Part shown: piece after piece, positions 1-6,772 of the stretch
How the letters are laid out: every line of letters starts with the position of its first letter
Position numbering within the stretch: the first letter of the stretch is position 1
From: Draconibacterium orientale
Lineage (GTDB): Bacteria > Bacteroidota > Bacteroidia > Bacteroidales > JAADGE01
Direction: 5' to 3'
Assembly (NCBI GenBank): GCA_020718265.1
Contig: DYSM01000086.1
Location: 1 to 10,426, forward strand
DNA length: 10,426 bases
Made by a program: the position numbers and the translations under genes
The notes under the pieces: generated by a model
What the model saw: only the letters and a program-made list of their open reading frames with translations
The model's database searches: none
Told to the model about the DNA's origin: nothing

Positions 1-17
1 CATCAGTAGTAACAAGT

Positions 18-1667
18 ATGGATAAAAAGCGGTTTTTCGATGATTGCATAAATTATATTCAGACAAATAGTTCTGTCCTAAAAGAACATAAAATAGAATC
101 TTGTAATTTTATGGGAGATACACCCGGACATTGGGGCATTCACGTTTCTTTATTTCCGAAATCTGATTTTTTGTTTAAACCGACAGAACCAACGAAGCAT
201 GTTGCTTACCATGTTTCGTTTTATGAAGAGTGGCGCAAAAAATCAAACGTCTTTTTTAGCGCAATATGGGTAGGTAGAAATGTGAACAAAGCTCTTGAAT
301 TTCATAATAAATCAAAAATTTGGAATAAGACAAAAGGAAAAGGAAAGCACAGAACTTACAGTGCATCAGATAGTTCGATGTGTGATTCTGGATATTATTT
401 AGATGTCAACGCAAGTAATTTATACCAAATAGAACTTCCAAACAATTTTGAGGATAATCATGCATTTCAAAATATTCTCAGATTGTTAGAGGATATTTAT
501 GCCGACTTCAACAATGAAATGAATAACTTATTCCAGAAAAATCTCGAAACTCAACCTCTTAATATCGAACCCTTAAAACCAAACGATAATGAATACGTTG
601 AACCGAGCGTGTTTAAACCGAAATCTTACACATCTATCCACCCCCTAAACCAAATCCTATACGGACCGCCCGGAACGGGAAAAACGTATCACACAATCAA
701 TAAGGCACTTGCAATTATTGACAATGAAGAAGAGCGTGTTTATAAAGACACAGACCGCACAGAATTAAAAACGCGTTTTGATGCGTTGTCAGAATCCGGA
801 CAAATCGGTTTCGTAACCTTCCACCAAAGCATGAGTTACGAAGATTTTGTGGAAGGCATAAAACCGGAAATTAATAAAGAATCAAAGACTGAACAGACCG
901 AGCCGGAAAATAACGATGAAAAAAACTTGACAAAATCGGTAGGTTTTGATATTCGCCCCGGCATTTTCAAAAAAATGGCAAAACGTGCAAAAGAAAATCC
1001 GCAAACGCCTTATGTTCTGATAATTGACGAAATCAATCGCGGCAATGTGGCGGGCATTTTCGGCGAGTTGATAACGCTTATCGAAGAAGACAAACGCATC
1101 GGCAAGCGCGAAGCGTTACGCGTAACACTGCCGTACAGTCAGCAGTCGTTCGGCGTGCCGGCAAATTTGCACATCATCGGCACCATGAACACCGCCGACC
1201 GCAGCGTGGAAGCACTCGACACCGCCTTGCGCCGCCGCTTTGTGTTTGATGAAATGTTGCCCAAACCCGAATTGCTCGAAAACAAAAAAATAGAAGGCAT
1301 TAACTTAACCGAATTGCTCACAACCATCAACGCCCGCCTCGAAAAACTCCTTGACCGCGACCACCTTATCGGGCATGCGTATTTGTGGAATATCAAAGAA
1401 ATCAATCATTTACGCCATGCGTTTTACAACAAAATCATCCCGCAGTTGCAAGAATATTTTTACCGCGACTATGTAAAAATCGGCTTGGTGCTTGGCACGG
1501 GATTTGTTGAAAAAAAATCGGACAAAATAGAATTTGCAGCTTTCGACAAGAAAGAACAGGATTATTCTGATTTTGCCGAAAAACCGACGTATGAAATCAA
1601 ACAAATAAAAAATGATTCTGATTTTATCAAAGCCGTAATGTCAATTTACAAAACCGTTGAATCGTAA
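18..1667 (+). CDS. mcrB: McrB-type AAA+ GTPase subunit of a type IV restriction system
   Basis: NTP-driven motor and DNA-recognition subunit of a modification-dependent McrBC endonuclease. The AAA+ module carries Walker A GPPGTGKT (residues 216-223), Walker B LIIDEINRG (about 334-342), the McrB-specific NTAD motif (391-394, in MNTADRS) that gives GTP rather than ATP preference in this family, and an arginine-rich sensor segment ALRRRF (403-408). Residues 1 to about 200 are an N-terminal domain I do not recognise, in the position where McrB proteins carry a variable domain that reads modified DNA; a polar linker follows (about 180-210). The 5' third is visibly more A+T-rich than the AAA+ part, which fits domain exchange, an inference. 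The ATG at 18 is the first in view, but the frame stays open to the window edge, so the true start could lie upstream. The partner mcrC lies 862 bp downstream, beyond an inserted toxin-antitoxin pair. Confidence 0.9.
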   Translation: MDKKRFFDDCINYIQTNSSVLKEHKIESCNFMGDTPGHWGIHVSLFPKSDFLFKPTEPTKHVAYHVSFYEEWRKKSNVFFSAIWVGRNVNKALEFHNKSKIWNKTKGKGKHRTYSASDSSMCDSGYYLDVNASNLYQIELPNNFEDNHAFQNILRLLEDIYADFNNEMNNLFQKNLETQPLNIEPLKPNDNEYVEPSVFKPKSYTSIHPLNQILYGPPGTGKTYHTINKALAIIDNEEERVYKDTDRTELKTRFDALSESGQIGFVTFHQSMSYEDFVEGIKPEINKESKTEQTEPENNDEKNLTKSVGFDIRPGIFKKMAKRAKENPQTPYVLIIDEINRGNVAGIFGELITLIEEDKRIGKREALRVTLPYSQQSFGVPANLHIIGTMNTADRSVEALDTALRRRFVFDEMLPKPELLENKKIEGINLTELLTTINARLEKLLDRDHLIGHAYLWNIKEINHLRHAFYNKIIPQLQEYFYRDYVKIGLVLGTGFVEKKSDKIEFAAFDKKEQDYSDFAEKPTYEIKQIKNDSDFIKAVMSIYKTVES

Positions 1668-1674
1668 AAATTTG

Positions 1675-1682
1675 TATATTTG
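1675..1682 (+). promoter_or_regulatory. Possible -7 element for the toxin gene
   Basis: TATATTTG matches the Bacteroidota -7 consensus TAnnTTTG and lies just after the mcrB stop. It ends only 4 nt before the ATG at 1687, so a transcript from it would be nearly leaderless. No TTTG lies at the usual 19-21 bp spacing; the nearest TTG (1657-1659) is 15 bp away. If real, it would let the toxin-antitoxin pair be transcribed apart from mcrB; it may be coincidence. Confidence 0.35.
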
Positions 1683-1686
1683 CGTT

Positions 1687-1971
1687 ATGAACGAAACAAA
1701 CTTTGAGTGGGACGAAAATAAGCGAACATCGAATATCGAAAAACACGGTATTGATTTTGCGGACGCGAAACATGTGTTTGAAGATTTGTATCGTATTGAA
1801 TTTGAAGATGTAAGAGCGAATTATGGTGAAATACGTCTTATCACAATCGGACAGTATTCAAACATCATTTTAACTATCGTTTACACAATCCGAAATCAAA
1901 ATATTCGCATAATTTCAGCCCGAAAATCAAATCTGTTTGAACGTTCGGAATATTTATCCAAAATATTGTAA
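1687..1971 (+). CDS. brnT: BrnT-family ribonuclease toxin
   Basis: Predicted toxin of a type II toxin-antitoxin system; BrnT proteins are small RelE-like ribonucleases that halt growth by cutting RNA. The 94-aa product has the family layout: an N-terminal FEWDENK segment, KHGIDFADAKHVF, a central variable strand, and the C-terminal RIISARKS followed by E and Y near the end. The start is placed at ATG 1687 (MNETNFEW); an in-frame TTG at 1657 would overlap the mcrB end and add ten residues that do not belong to the family. The antitoxin candidate begins 2 nt after the stop, matching the BrnT-then-BrnA order. The pair lies between mcrB and mcrC on the same strand, so it may be co-transcribed with them. 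Family assignment is from remembered motifs, not from a search. Confidence 0.85.
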   Translation: MNETNFEWDENKRTSNIEKHGIDFADAKHVFEDLYRIEFEDVRANYGEIRLITIGQYSNIILTIVYTIRNQNIRIISARKSNLFERSEYLSKIL

Positions 1972-1973
1972 AT

Positions 1974-2357
1974 ATGATACATACAAAAATAGACATAGAA
2001 TCGGCAATTCGTCTGGCTGAGCAAGGCGAAGTTCTCAATTCAAATCAAATTGAGTTTGGCGAAAAACAAATTTCTTGGCAAAATGCACTTTTGCTGGGGA
2101 AACAAGGTGTGGTTGTTCCGCAAGAATTGATTGATTATGAGGATAATAAAACTGATTTCTCAGATATTCAGCCCATAACTCCGGATGATATTAAAAACGG
2201 AGCAGTGAAAAGAATTATGCGTGCCGAAATTCCGATTAAACCGGAAATCGGAGATTGGATAAAACATGAACACATTGATTTTAATAGACTTATGACCGAT
2301 TTGTTAGATAATTTTTACAAAACAGTAAAAACAATTAACAAAAATGTGGCAATGTAA
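1974..2357 (+). CDS. Probable antitoxin partner of BrnT
   Basis: A 127-aa protein starting 2 nt after the brnT stop, which suggests translational coupling. It would bind and neutralise BrnT and probably repress the pair's promoter, as BrnA antitoxins do. The C-terminal third, about residues 85-122, reads AEIPIKPEIGDWIK then HIDFNRLMTDLLDNFY, which fits a beta strand followed by two helices as in ribbon-helix-helix repressors; this fold is inferred. The N-terminal half (about 1-75, with IRLAEQGEV, EFGEKQISWQNALLLGKQG and VPQELIDYED) does not look like the classical BrnA antitoxin, which is shorter. Function therefore rests mostly on position. It could instead be an unrelated DNA-binding protein, but the tight linkage makes that less likely. 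Confidence 0.7.
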   Translation: MIHTKIDIESAIRLAEQGEVLNSNQIEFGEKQISWQNALLLGKQGVVVPQELIDYEDNKTDFSDIQPITPDDIKNGAVKRIMRAEIPIKPEIGDWIKHEHIDFNRLMTDLLDNFYKTVKTINKNVAM

Positions 2358-2374
2358 TTTCAATCGAATTAGGT

Positions 2375-2415
2375 GTTTTTAACCGCTAAGCGGTTTCATA
2401 AGTAACTGAAAATCA
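2375..2415. repeat. Dispersed repeat with CCGCTAAGCGG core (copy A)
   Basis: The 172 bp between the antitoxin and mcrC hold no gene. Positions 2381-2395 form a 7-bp-arm inverted repeat (AACCGCT, one base, AGCGGTT), and GCTAAGCGG recurs at 2439-2447. The 41 bp from 2375 align without gaps to 9809-9849 at roughly 75% identity by eye. TCAATCGAAT just upstream (2362-2371) also occurs in the long inverted repeat near 6375. No T-run follows the hairpin, so it is a poor terminator on either strand. Confidence 0.5.
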
Positions 2416-2529
2416 ATTTGAATTTTTCAAAAATAACAGCTAAGCGGCTTGTCGGAGGAGTCCGGATAAAAAAATCATTTAAAATCAGTCAAAATCATAA
2501 TTATCAGTGTCGCAAAAAAAGCATAAACA

Positions 2530-3777
2530 TTGAAAAAGACCACCATACAAGTCTTTGAACACGATAAAATTTGGATTGAGAATCCGAAAGAATTTACGCA
2601 GGAACATTTTGAATCTTTGTTGAAATTCAACGAAAATCATAAGTTCAAATATTTCGACATCGGACACAAAAGCGTGAAATTCAAACACTACGTCGGCGTG
2701 TTGCGCGTGGGCGGTTTGACGATTGAAATATTGCCAAAAGCCGATAAAAATTCAAACGAAGACAAAAGCAAATGGCAAAAATTTTTGCTTCACATGTTGC
2801 GCACTGCCGGCACCGTGCGCACGGAAAGCATCAGCATGGCAAACCTTAATTTGCAGTCGGACAACTTGTTGGATTTGTATTTCGATTTGTTTCTGTCGGA
2901 AGTTGAAAATCTTTTGCACGACGGTTTAATCAAACGGTATCGGCGCGTGGCGGAAAATCTGCCGGTCTTGAAAGGCAAGCTGAATTTCGCGAAACAGATT
3001 TCTCAAAACTACGTGCATCAGGAACGTTTTTACACCGAGCACAGCACTTTTGACCTCGAACACGATTTGCATAAGATTCTGTATAAGGCACTTACGGTGT
3101 TGCAACACATGAATACGTCCGAAAGTCGCCGTAACCGAATTGCCGCGCTGAAAACTGATTTTCCGGAAATGCCCGACATTGTTCCGACCGAAGATTTGTT
3201 CGACAACCTGCGTTACACCCGCAAAACCGAAAAATACCGCAACGCCGCAAACATTGCTAAGCTCATTTTGCTGAACTATTCGCCCGATATTCGCACAGGC
3301 AGGTCGGATATATTGGCTATCTTGTTCGATATGAACCTGTTGTGGCAAGATTTCATTTATGCACTGTTGCGAAAAAATGCAAAAGATGATATGCGCGTTT
3401 TCAAAGATTCAACAAAGTTTTGGAAAAATCATTATCTTCTTCCGGATATTGTTATTGAAAAAGACAAAAAGACCTATATCATTGATACAAAATGGAAAAG
3501 CATCCGGTCTGAAAGCGATATTTCGATACAGGATATTCGACAAATATTTGCGTATAACGAATATTGGAACGCAGAAAAAGGGATTTTGCTGTATCCGAAA
3601 ATCGGACAGACGGAAAGTTTTTCGGAAAAATTTGCACCGAATAAGGACGATTCAGTCAAAGAAAATCACGCACTCGGAATTTTTTATCTTGAAATATCGA
3701 ACAAAAACGAAGGAATAAACGATTCTGTTACATCTGTCTTCAGATTTCTTGAAAAAACAGTTTTACAACATACATAA
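2530..3777 (+). CDS. mcrC: McrC nuclease subunit of a type IV restriction system
   Basis: Nuclease partner of McrB: McrC stimulates the McrB GTPase and cuts DNA through a PD-(D/E)xK domain. The 415-aa product opens with IQVFEHDKIWI and continues with FDIGHKSVKFKHYVGVLRVG and LTIEILPKAD, a beta-rich N-terminal part typical of McrC. The catalytic core lies near the C terminus: P305-D306 in LLPDIVIE and D319-T-K321 in YIIDTKWK. The start is TTG at 2530, because an in-frame stop lies at 2524-2526 and the next ATG is near residue 88, which would remove the conserved N-terminal domain. No Shine-Dalgarno sequence is seen. It is separated from mcrB by the toxin-antitoxin pair and a 172-bp gap; no separate promoter is evident. 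Both nuclease motifs are intact, so the system looks functional. Confidence 0.92.
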   Translation: MKKTTIQVFEHDKIWIENPKEFTQEHFESLLKFNENHKFKYFDIGHKSVKFKHYVGVLRVGGLTIEILPKADKNSNEDKSKWQKFLLHMLRTAGTVRTESISMANLNLQSDNLLDLYFDLFLSEVENLLHDGLIKRYRRVAENLPVLKGKLNFAKQISQNYVHQERFYTEHSTFDLEHDLHKILYKALTVLQHMNTSESRRNRIAALKTDFPEMPDIVPTEDLFDNLRYTRKTEKYRNAANIAKLILLNYSPDIRTGRSDILAILFDMNLLWQDFIYALLRKNAKDDMRVFKDSTKFWKNHYLLPDIVIEKDKKTYIIDTKWKSIRSESDISIQDIRQIFAYNEYWNAEKGILLYPKIGQTESFSEKFAPNKDDSVKENHALGIFYLEISNKNEGINDSVTSVFRFLEKTVLQHT

Positions 3778-3797
3778 CTTAACAACATCTAAATAAA

Positions 3798-3828
3798 TTT
3801 GCACACCGAAGGCGAAGTATTAACTTTG
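3798..3828 (+). promoter_or_regulatory. Bacteroidota-type promoter of atpDC
   Basis: TTTG at 3798-3801 and TAACTTTG at 3821-3828 are separated by 19 bp, an exact match to the Bacteroidota -33/-7 layout. Transcription would begin near 3834, leaving a leader of about 28 nt before the atpD ATG. Confidence 0.8.
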
Positions 3829-3861
3829 CAGAAAATATATAACGTTTAAAAATTTTTGAAG

Positions 3862-5373
3862 ATGGCGCAAAATTTTGGCGAAATCGTCCAAATCATCGGA
3901 CCTGTCGTAGATGTCAGTTTTGAAAATACAGGCGGCAAACTGCCCGAAATATACGAAGCTCTTGAAATTAGAAGAGAAAACGGCGAAGTTCTGATTCTGG
4001 AAACAGAACAGCATATCGGCGAAAATACCGTGCGAACCGTAGCCATGGACTCCACCGACGGCATTGAGCGCGGCGTAAAAGTGCTTGCCACGGGCGCACC
4101 CATCAAAATGCCCGTGGGCGACCAAGTGCGCGGACGTTTGCTAAATGTCGTAGGCGATACCATAGACGGCTTGCCGATGTTGGACAAATCCGACGGTTAC
4201 CCGATTCACAGTCCCGCACCGCTGTTCGAGGATTTAACGACTTCAACCGAAGTGCTTTACACCGGAATCAAAGTTGTAGATTTAATTGAACCTTACGCAA
4301 AAGGCGGTAAAATCGGATTGTTTGGCGGTGCAGGTGTAGGCAAAACCGTTCTGATTCAAGAACTTATTAACAATATCGCAAAAGGTTACGCGGGTACATC
4401 CGTGTTCGCCGGTGTAGGCGAGCGTACCCGCGAAGGTAACGACCTGATGCGCGAAATGGTAGAATCCGGACTTGTAAAATACGGACCCGAATTTATTGAA
4501 TCGCTCCACCACGGCGGTTGGGACACCTCGCACGTGGACATGGAAAAAATGAAAGAATCTCAAGTTACCATGGTATTCGGTCAAATGAACGAACCTCCGG
4601 GAGCGCGCGCACGTGTAGCATTGTCGGGTTTGTCCATTGCAGAAAAATTCCGCGACGGCGACGGTAAAGGCAAGGGTAACGATATTTTATTCTTTATCGA
4701 CAATATTTTCCGCTTCACGCAAGCCGGCTCGGAAGTATCCGCACTGCTCGGACGAATGCCGTCCGCTGTGGGTTACCAACCGACTTTGGCTTCCGAAATG
4801 GGCGGTATGCAAGAGCGTATCACTTCTACAAAAAATGGCTCAATCACTTCGGTACAAGCCGTTTATGTGCCTGCTGACGACTTGACTGACCCTGCGCCGG
4901 CAACGACATTCTCCCACTTGGATGCCACAACCGTTTTGAGTCGTAAACTTGCCGAACTCGGTATTTATCCTGCGGTCGATCCTTTGGATTCATCATCGCG
5001 TATTCTTTCGCCCGATGTTGTGGGCAAAGCGCATTACGAAACGGCTCAACGCGTTATCAATATTTTGCAACGTTACAAAGAATTGCAAGACATTATCGCC
5101 ATTCTCGGTATGGACGAACTCTCGGAAGAAGACAAACAAACCGTCCACCGTGCTCGGCGCGTGCAACGTTTCCTGTCGCAACCCTTCTTTGTGGCAGAAC
5201 AATTTACCGGTTTGAAAGGCGTTTTGGTTCCGATTGAAGAAACCATTAAAGGTTTTAACATGATAATTGACGGCAAAGTGGATAAATACCCCGAAGCCGC
5301 GTTCAACTTGGTCGGAACAATAGAAGATGCCATTGCAAAAGGCGAAAAATTGCTTAAAGAATCACAATCTTAA
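3862..5373 (+). CDS. atpD: F1 ATP synthase subunit beta
   Basis: Catalytic subunit of the membrane-bound F1Fo ATP synthase; three copies alternate with alpha subunits in F1 and make ATP from ADP and phosphate. Visible motifs are the P-loop GGAGVGKT (155-162), the catalytic Glu187 in GVGERTREGNDL, Walker B with D280 in FFIDNIFRF, and DELSEED (418-424), the contact with gamma and epsilon. At 503 aa it is longer than the E. coli protein (460); the extra stretch around ESLHHGGWDTSHVDMEKMKE, between the catalytic Glu and VFGQMNEPPG, is a feature I associate with Bacteroidota enzymes. ATG 3862 (MAQNFGEIVQ) is preferred over an in-frame TTG two codons upstream. atpC follows 19 nt after the stop. The other atp genes are not in this window. 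Confidence 0.98.
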   Translation: MAQNFGEIVQIIGPVVDVSFENTGGKLPEIYEALEIRRENGEVLILETEQHIGENTVRTVAMDSTDGIERGVKVLATGAPIKMPVGDQVRGRLLNVVGDTIDGLPMLDKSDGYPIHSPAPLFEDLTTSTEVLYTGIKVVDLIEPYAKGGKIGLFGGAGVGKTVLIQELINNIAKGYAGTSVFAGVGERTREGNDLMREMVESGLVKYGPEFIESLHHGGWDTSHVDMEKMKESQVTMVFGQMNEPPGARARVALSGLSIAEKFRDGDGKGKGNDILFFIDNIFRFTQAGSEVSALLGRMPSAVGYQPTLASEMGGMQERITSTKNGSITSVQAVYVPADDLTDPAPATTFSHLDATTVLSRKLAELGIYPAVDPLDSSSRILSPDVVGKAHYETAQRVINILQRYKELQDIIAILGMDELSEEDKQTVHRARRVQRFLSQPFFVAEQFTGLKGVLVPIEETIKGFNMIIDGKVDKYPEAAFNLVGTIEDAIAKGEKLLKESQS

Positions 5374-5392
5374 CACGCAAAAACGGTAAGCT

Positions 5393-5629
5393 ATGTATCT
5401 GGAAATTATCAGCCCTGAAAAAACGCTCTACGAAGGCGATGTACTTTCGGTCGTATTGCCCGGCACGGACGGCTCGTTCGGCGTTTTGAAGAACCACGCC
5501 GCCATGATATCGTCGCTTAAAGAAGGAAGTATAAAAATTATAGAAGCCGATAAGCGCGAAATTCAGTTTGAAATCAAAGGCGGTACCGCCGAAGTTCTTC
5601 AAAATAACATCATTGTACTTGCCGAGTAA
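5393..5629 (+). CDS. atpC: F1 ATP synthase subunit epsilon (short form)
   Basis: Central-stalk subunit that joins gamma to the c-ring and can regulate ATP hydrolysis. The 78-aa product contains only the N-terminal beta-sandwich domain: LEIISPEKTLYEGDV, LPGTDGSFGVLKNHAAMISSL and the final strands FEIKGGTAEVLQNNIIVLAE. The C-terminal two-helix domain of the roughly 140-aa proteobacterial protein, which inhibits ATP hydrolysis, is absent; as far as I recall this short form is usual in Bacteroidota, so it is not a truncation. The gene lies 19 nt after atpD and ends before a terminator, so atpDC is a two-gene unit. Confidence 0.95.
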   Translation: MYLEIISPEKTLYEGDVLSVVLPGTDGSFGVLKNHAAMISSLKEGSIKIIEADKREIQFEIKGGTAEVLQNNIIVLAE

Positions 5630-5661
5630 CGAAAAAACGTCTTGAAAAATAAGTATAATAC

Positions 5662-5690
5662 AAAGCAGACCGAAAAGGCTGCTTTTTTTC
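5662..5690 (+). terminator. Intrinsic terminator of atpDC
   Basis: AAAGCAG (5662-5668) pairs with CTGCTTT (5679-5685), with a 10-nt loop ACCGAAAAGG, and the pairing runs into a T-run (5683-5689). It lies 32 nt after the atpC stop. Confidence 0.8.
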
Positions 5691-5709
5691 TGAATTTTTC
5701 ATGTAAAAA

Positions 5710-5742
5710 TTTGGCTTTGAATTGAGAATAATTTTATATTTG
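5710..5742 (+). promoter_or_regulatory. Bacteroidota-type promoter of the acidic-protein gene
   Basis: TTTG at 5710-5713 and TATATTTG at 5735-5742 are spaced by 21 bp, a strong -33/-7 match. The predicted transcript starts near 5748, about 35 nt before the ATG at 5783. Confidence 0.8.
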
Positions 5743-5782
5743 CGAAAAAATTGATTTCAAAATATCATAAGTTTTTTACACT

Positions 5783-6280
5783 ATGTCTGATTACACCACT
5801 AAACGAAATGAAAGCTGCGAACGTCCGGTTGCCGGATATCGCGGTGCCGAATCCATAGCAGATTCAACAAATTCGATTACCGCCGACAGTATTTTTGCAT
5901 ACTCATCGGAAGTTGTAAATCCAATTGTAATTCTCGGAACGTCCAAAGAAAGTCCGCAGTGTTCGCCTTCAAAAGCTGTGCATCCTGCAACAGTTGTCGA
6001 ATGTAAAGTCAAAAAGGACGATGATGAGGACGATGATGAGGACGAAGATGACGACTACGAAGATGACGATGACGATGACATCGAAGATGACGATGACGAC
6101 GACTACGAAGATGACGAAGACGACGACTACGAAGATGACGACTACGAAGATGACGAAGACGACGACTACGAAGATGACGAAGACGATGATGAGGACGACG
6201 ATGACGATGATGATGACATCGAAGATGAAGAAGATGAAGAAGATGAAGACGATGAAGACGATGAAGACGACGAAGAATAG
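5783..6280 (+). CDS. Protein with an 87-residue Asp/Glu-rich tail, function unknown
   Basis: A 165-aa protein in two parts. Residues 1-78 are an ordinary, Ser/Thr-rich sequence with Cys at 12, 60 and 74, ending in VKK; no signal peptide or membrane segment is seen, and I do not recognise the family. Residues 79-165 contain 80 Asp or Glu, 5 Tyr and 2 Ile and nothing else. The Tyr/Ile mark an 8-residue period (E-D-D-x-D-D-D-Y/I), so the tail is not random acidity. Frame use is supported: the gene has its own promoter and hairpin terminator, and the tail mixes synonymous codons (GAC/GAT, GAA/GAG) while keeping the acidic reading. A tail this negative could bind basic proteins, divalent metals or mimic nucleic acid; none of these can be decided here. 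The product is probably cytoplasmic and disordered at its C terminus. Confidence 0.75.
   Translation: MSDYTTKRNESCERPVAGYRGAESIADSTNSITADSIFAYSSEVVNPIVILGTSKESPQCSPSKAVHPATVVECKVKKDDDEDDDEDEDDDYEDDDDDDIEDDDDDDYEDDEDDDYEDDDYEDDEDDDYEDDEDDDEDDDDDDDDIEDEEDEEDEDDEDDEDDEE
6059..6193 (+). repeat. 24-bp tandem coding repeat in the acidic tail
   Basis: A unit GAAGATGACGAnGACGAnGAC followed by TAC or ATC repeats in frame, once shortened to 15 bp (GAAGATGACGACTAC near 6131-6145). Units differ mainly at third codon positions. Such repeats can gain or lose copies by slippage, so tail length probably varies between strains. Confidence 0.75.
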
Positions 6281-6290
6281 TAATCTTTTC

Positions 6291-6332
6291 TAACAGAAGC
6301 CCCGAGTTCTTTTGAACTCGGGGCTTCTGTTA
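6291..6332 (+). terminator. Perfect 19-bp hairpin terminator
   Basis: Arms 6291-6309 and 6314-6332 are perfectly complementary around the loop TTTT (6310-6313), with a G+C-rich middle (GCCCCGAG). It starts 10 nt after the stop of the acidic-protein gene. There is no long T-run after it, but the stem strength makes it a convincing terminator or 3' mRNA stabiliser. It could work on either strand and would also shield the gene from minus-strand transcription. Confidence 0.8.
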
Positions 6333-6427
6333 CGTGTAAATATTTGAAATTATGTAGGTTGTAGTCATTTTCTCAATCGAATGTATTGTCATTTAGTCGT
6401 CATTCAATGGTCAAAAAGTGGTCATTC
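6332..6427 (+). repeat. Left arm of a 96-bp long inverted repeat
   Basis: The 96 bp match the reverse complement of 6812-6907 with 5 mismatches and no gaps (about 95%). The arms enclose about 385 bp of very A+T-rich non-coding DNA. The inner end carries an 11-bp repeat array. The outer edge abuts the hairpin terminator at 6332. No target-site duplication was seen at the outer edges. Confidence 0.9.
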
Positions 6428-6431
6428 AATT
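6388..6431 (+). repeat. 11-bp GTCATT array 1
   Basis: Four units begin with GTC at 6388, 6399, 6410 and 6421, exactly 11 bp apart: GTCATTTAGTC, GTCATTCAATG, GTCAAAAAGTG, GTCATTCAATT. The third unit has GTCAA instead of GTCATT, as in the other + strand array. A further GTCATT lies at 6364, off the register. Confidence 0.85.
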
Positions 6432-6437
6432 ATTTTT

Positions 6438-6480
6438 GTAACTATTCAGCCGCTATAAACAACTGATTGATAATAACTTA
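6438..6480 (-). repeat. Degenerate inverted copy of the 114-bp repeat (D3)
   Basis: Begins GTAACTATTCAGCC, the exact reverse complement of the GGCTGAATAGTTAC that ends each 114-bp direct repeat, then AAACAACTGATT against AAACAGCTGATT in the reverse complement of 6658-6771, with a gap of roughly 10 bp between. Similarity fades after about 40 bp. It extends the palindromic character of the region beyond the 96-bp arms. Confidence 0.6.
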
Positions 6481-6533
6481 TAAATATAATTTTATTATAT
6501 CATCAGTATAAAATTTAATAATTTATTTATAAC

Positions 6534-6647
6534 AAATTGATTAACAATGAATTGAAATTTAGTTAAAATATATTAAAGTTTTATTGATTTTTATACAGTG
6601 TTGATAATCAAATGTTTAAAAAATAAAGAGTGGCTGAATAGTTACTT
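6534..6647 (+). repeat. 114-bp direct repeat, copy D1
   Basis: Aligns without gaps to 6658-6771, offset 124 bp, with about 18 differences (about 84% identity by eye). It is A+T-rich, non-coding, and ends in GAGTGGCTGAATAGTTACTT. Confidence 0.85.
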
Positions 6648-6657
6648 TGTTTTTAAC

Positions 6658-6771
6658 TAATTGATTAACGATTAATTAAAAACAAGTTAAAATATGTTAA
6701 AGTTTAATGTGTTTTTATATCGTATTGATAATCAGCTGTTTAAAAAATCAAGAGTGGCTGAATAGTTACTT
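6658..6771 (+). repeat. 114-bp direct repeat, copy D2
   Basis: Second copy of D1, separated from it by 10 bp. The most conserved stretches are ATTGATTAAC at the start, GTTAAAATAT and TTGATAATCA in the middle, and GAGTGGCTGAATAGTTACTT at the end. Confidence 0.85.
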
Positions 6772-6772
6772 A

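Noticed and set aside
1657..1686. Upstream TTG start for the BrnT toxin
   Set aside because: It overlaps the end of mcrB and adds residues outside the family N-terminus; ATG 1687 gives the expected protein.
2381..2395. Terminator after the antitoxin gene
   Set aside because: The 7-bp hairpin has its T-run before, not after, the stem on the + strand, and a run of A after it on the minus strand.
5994..6293. A 99-aa frame rich in Met, Thr and Lys overlapping the acidic tail
   Set aside because: It is the +1-shifted reading of the GAC/GAT repeat; it has no separate start signals and its composition follows from the repeat.
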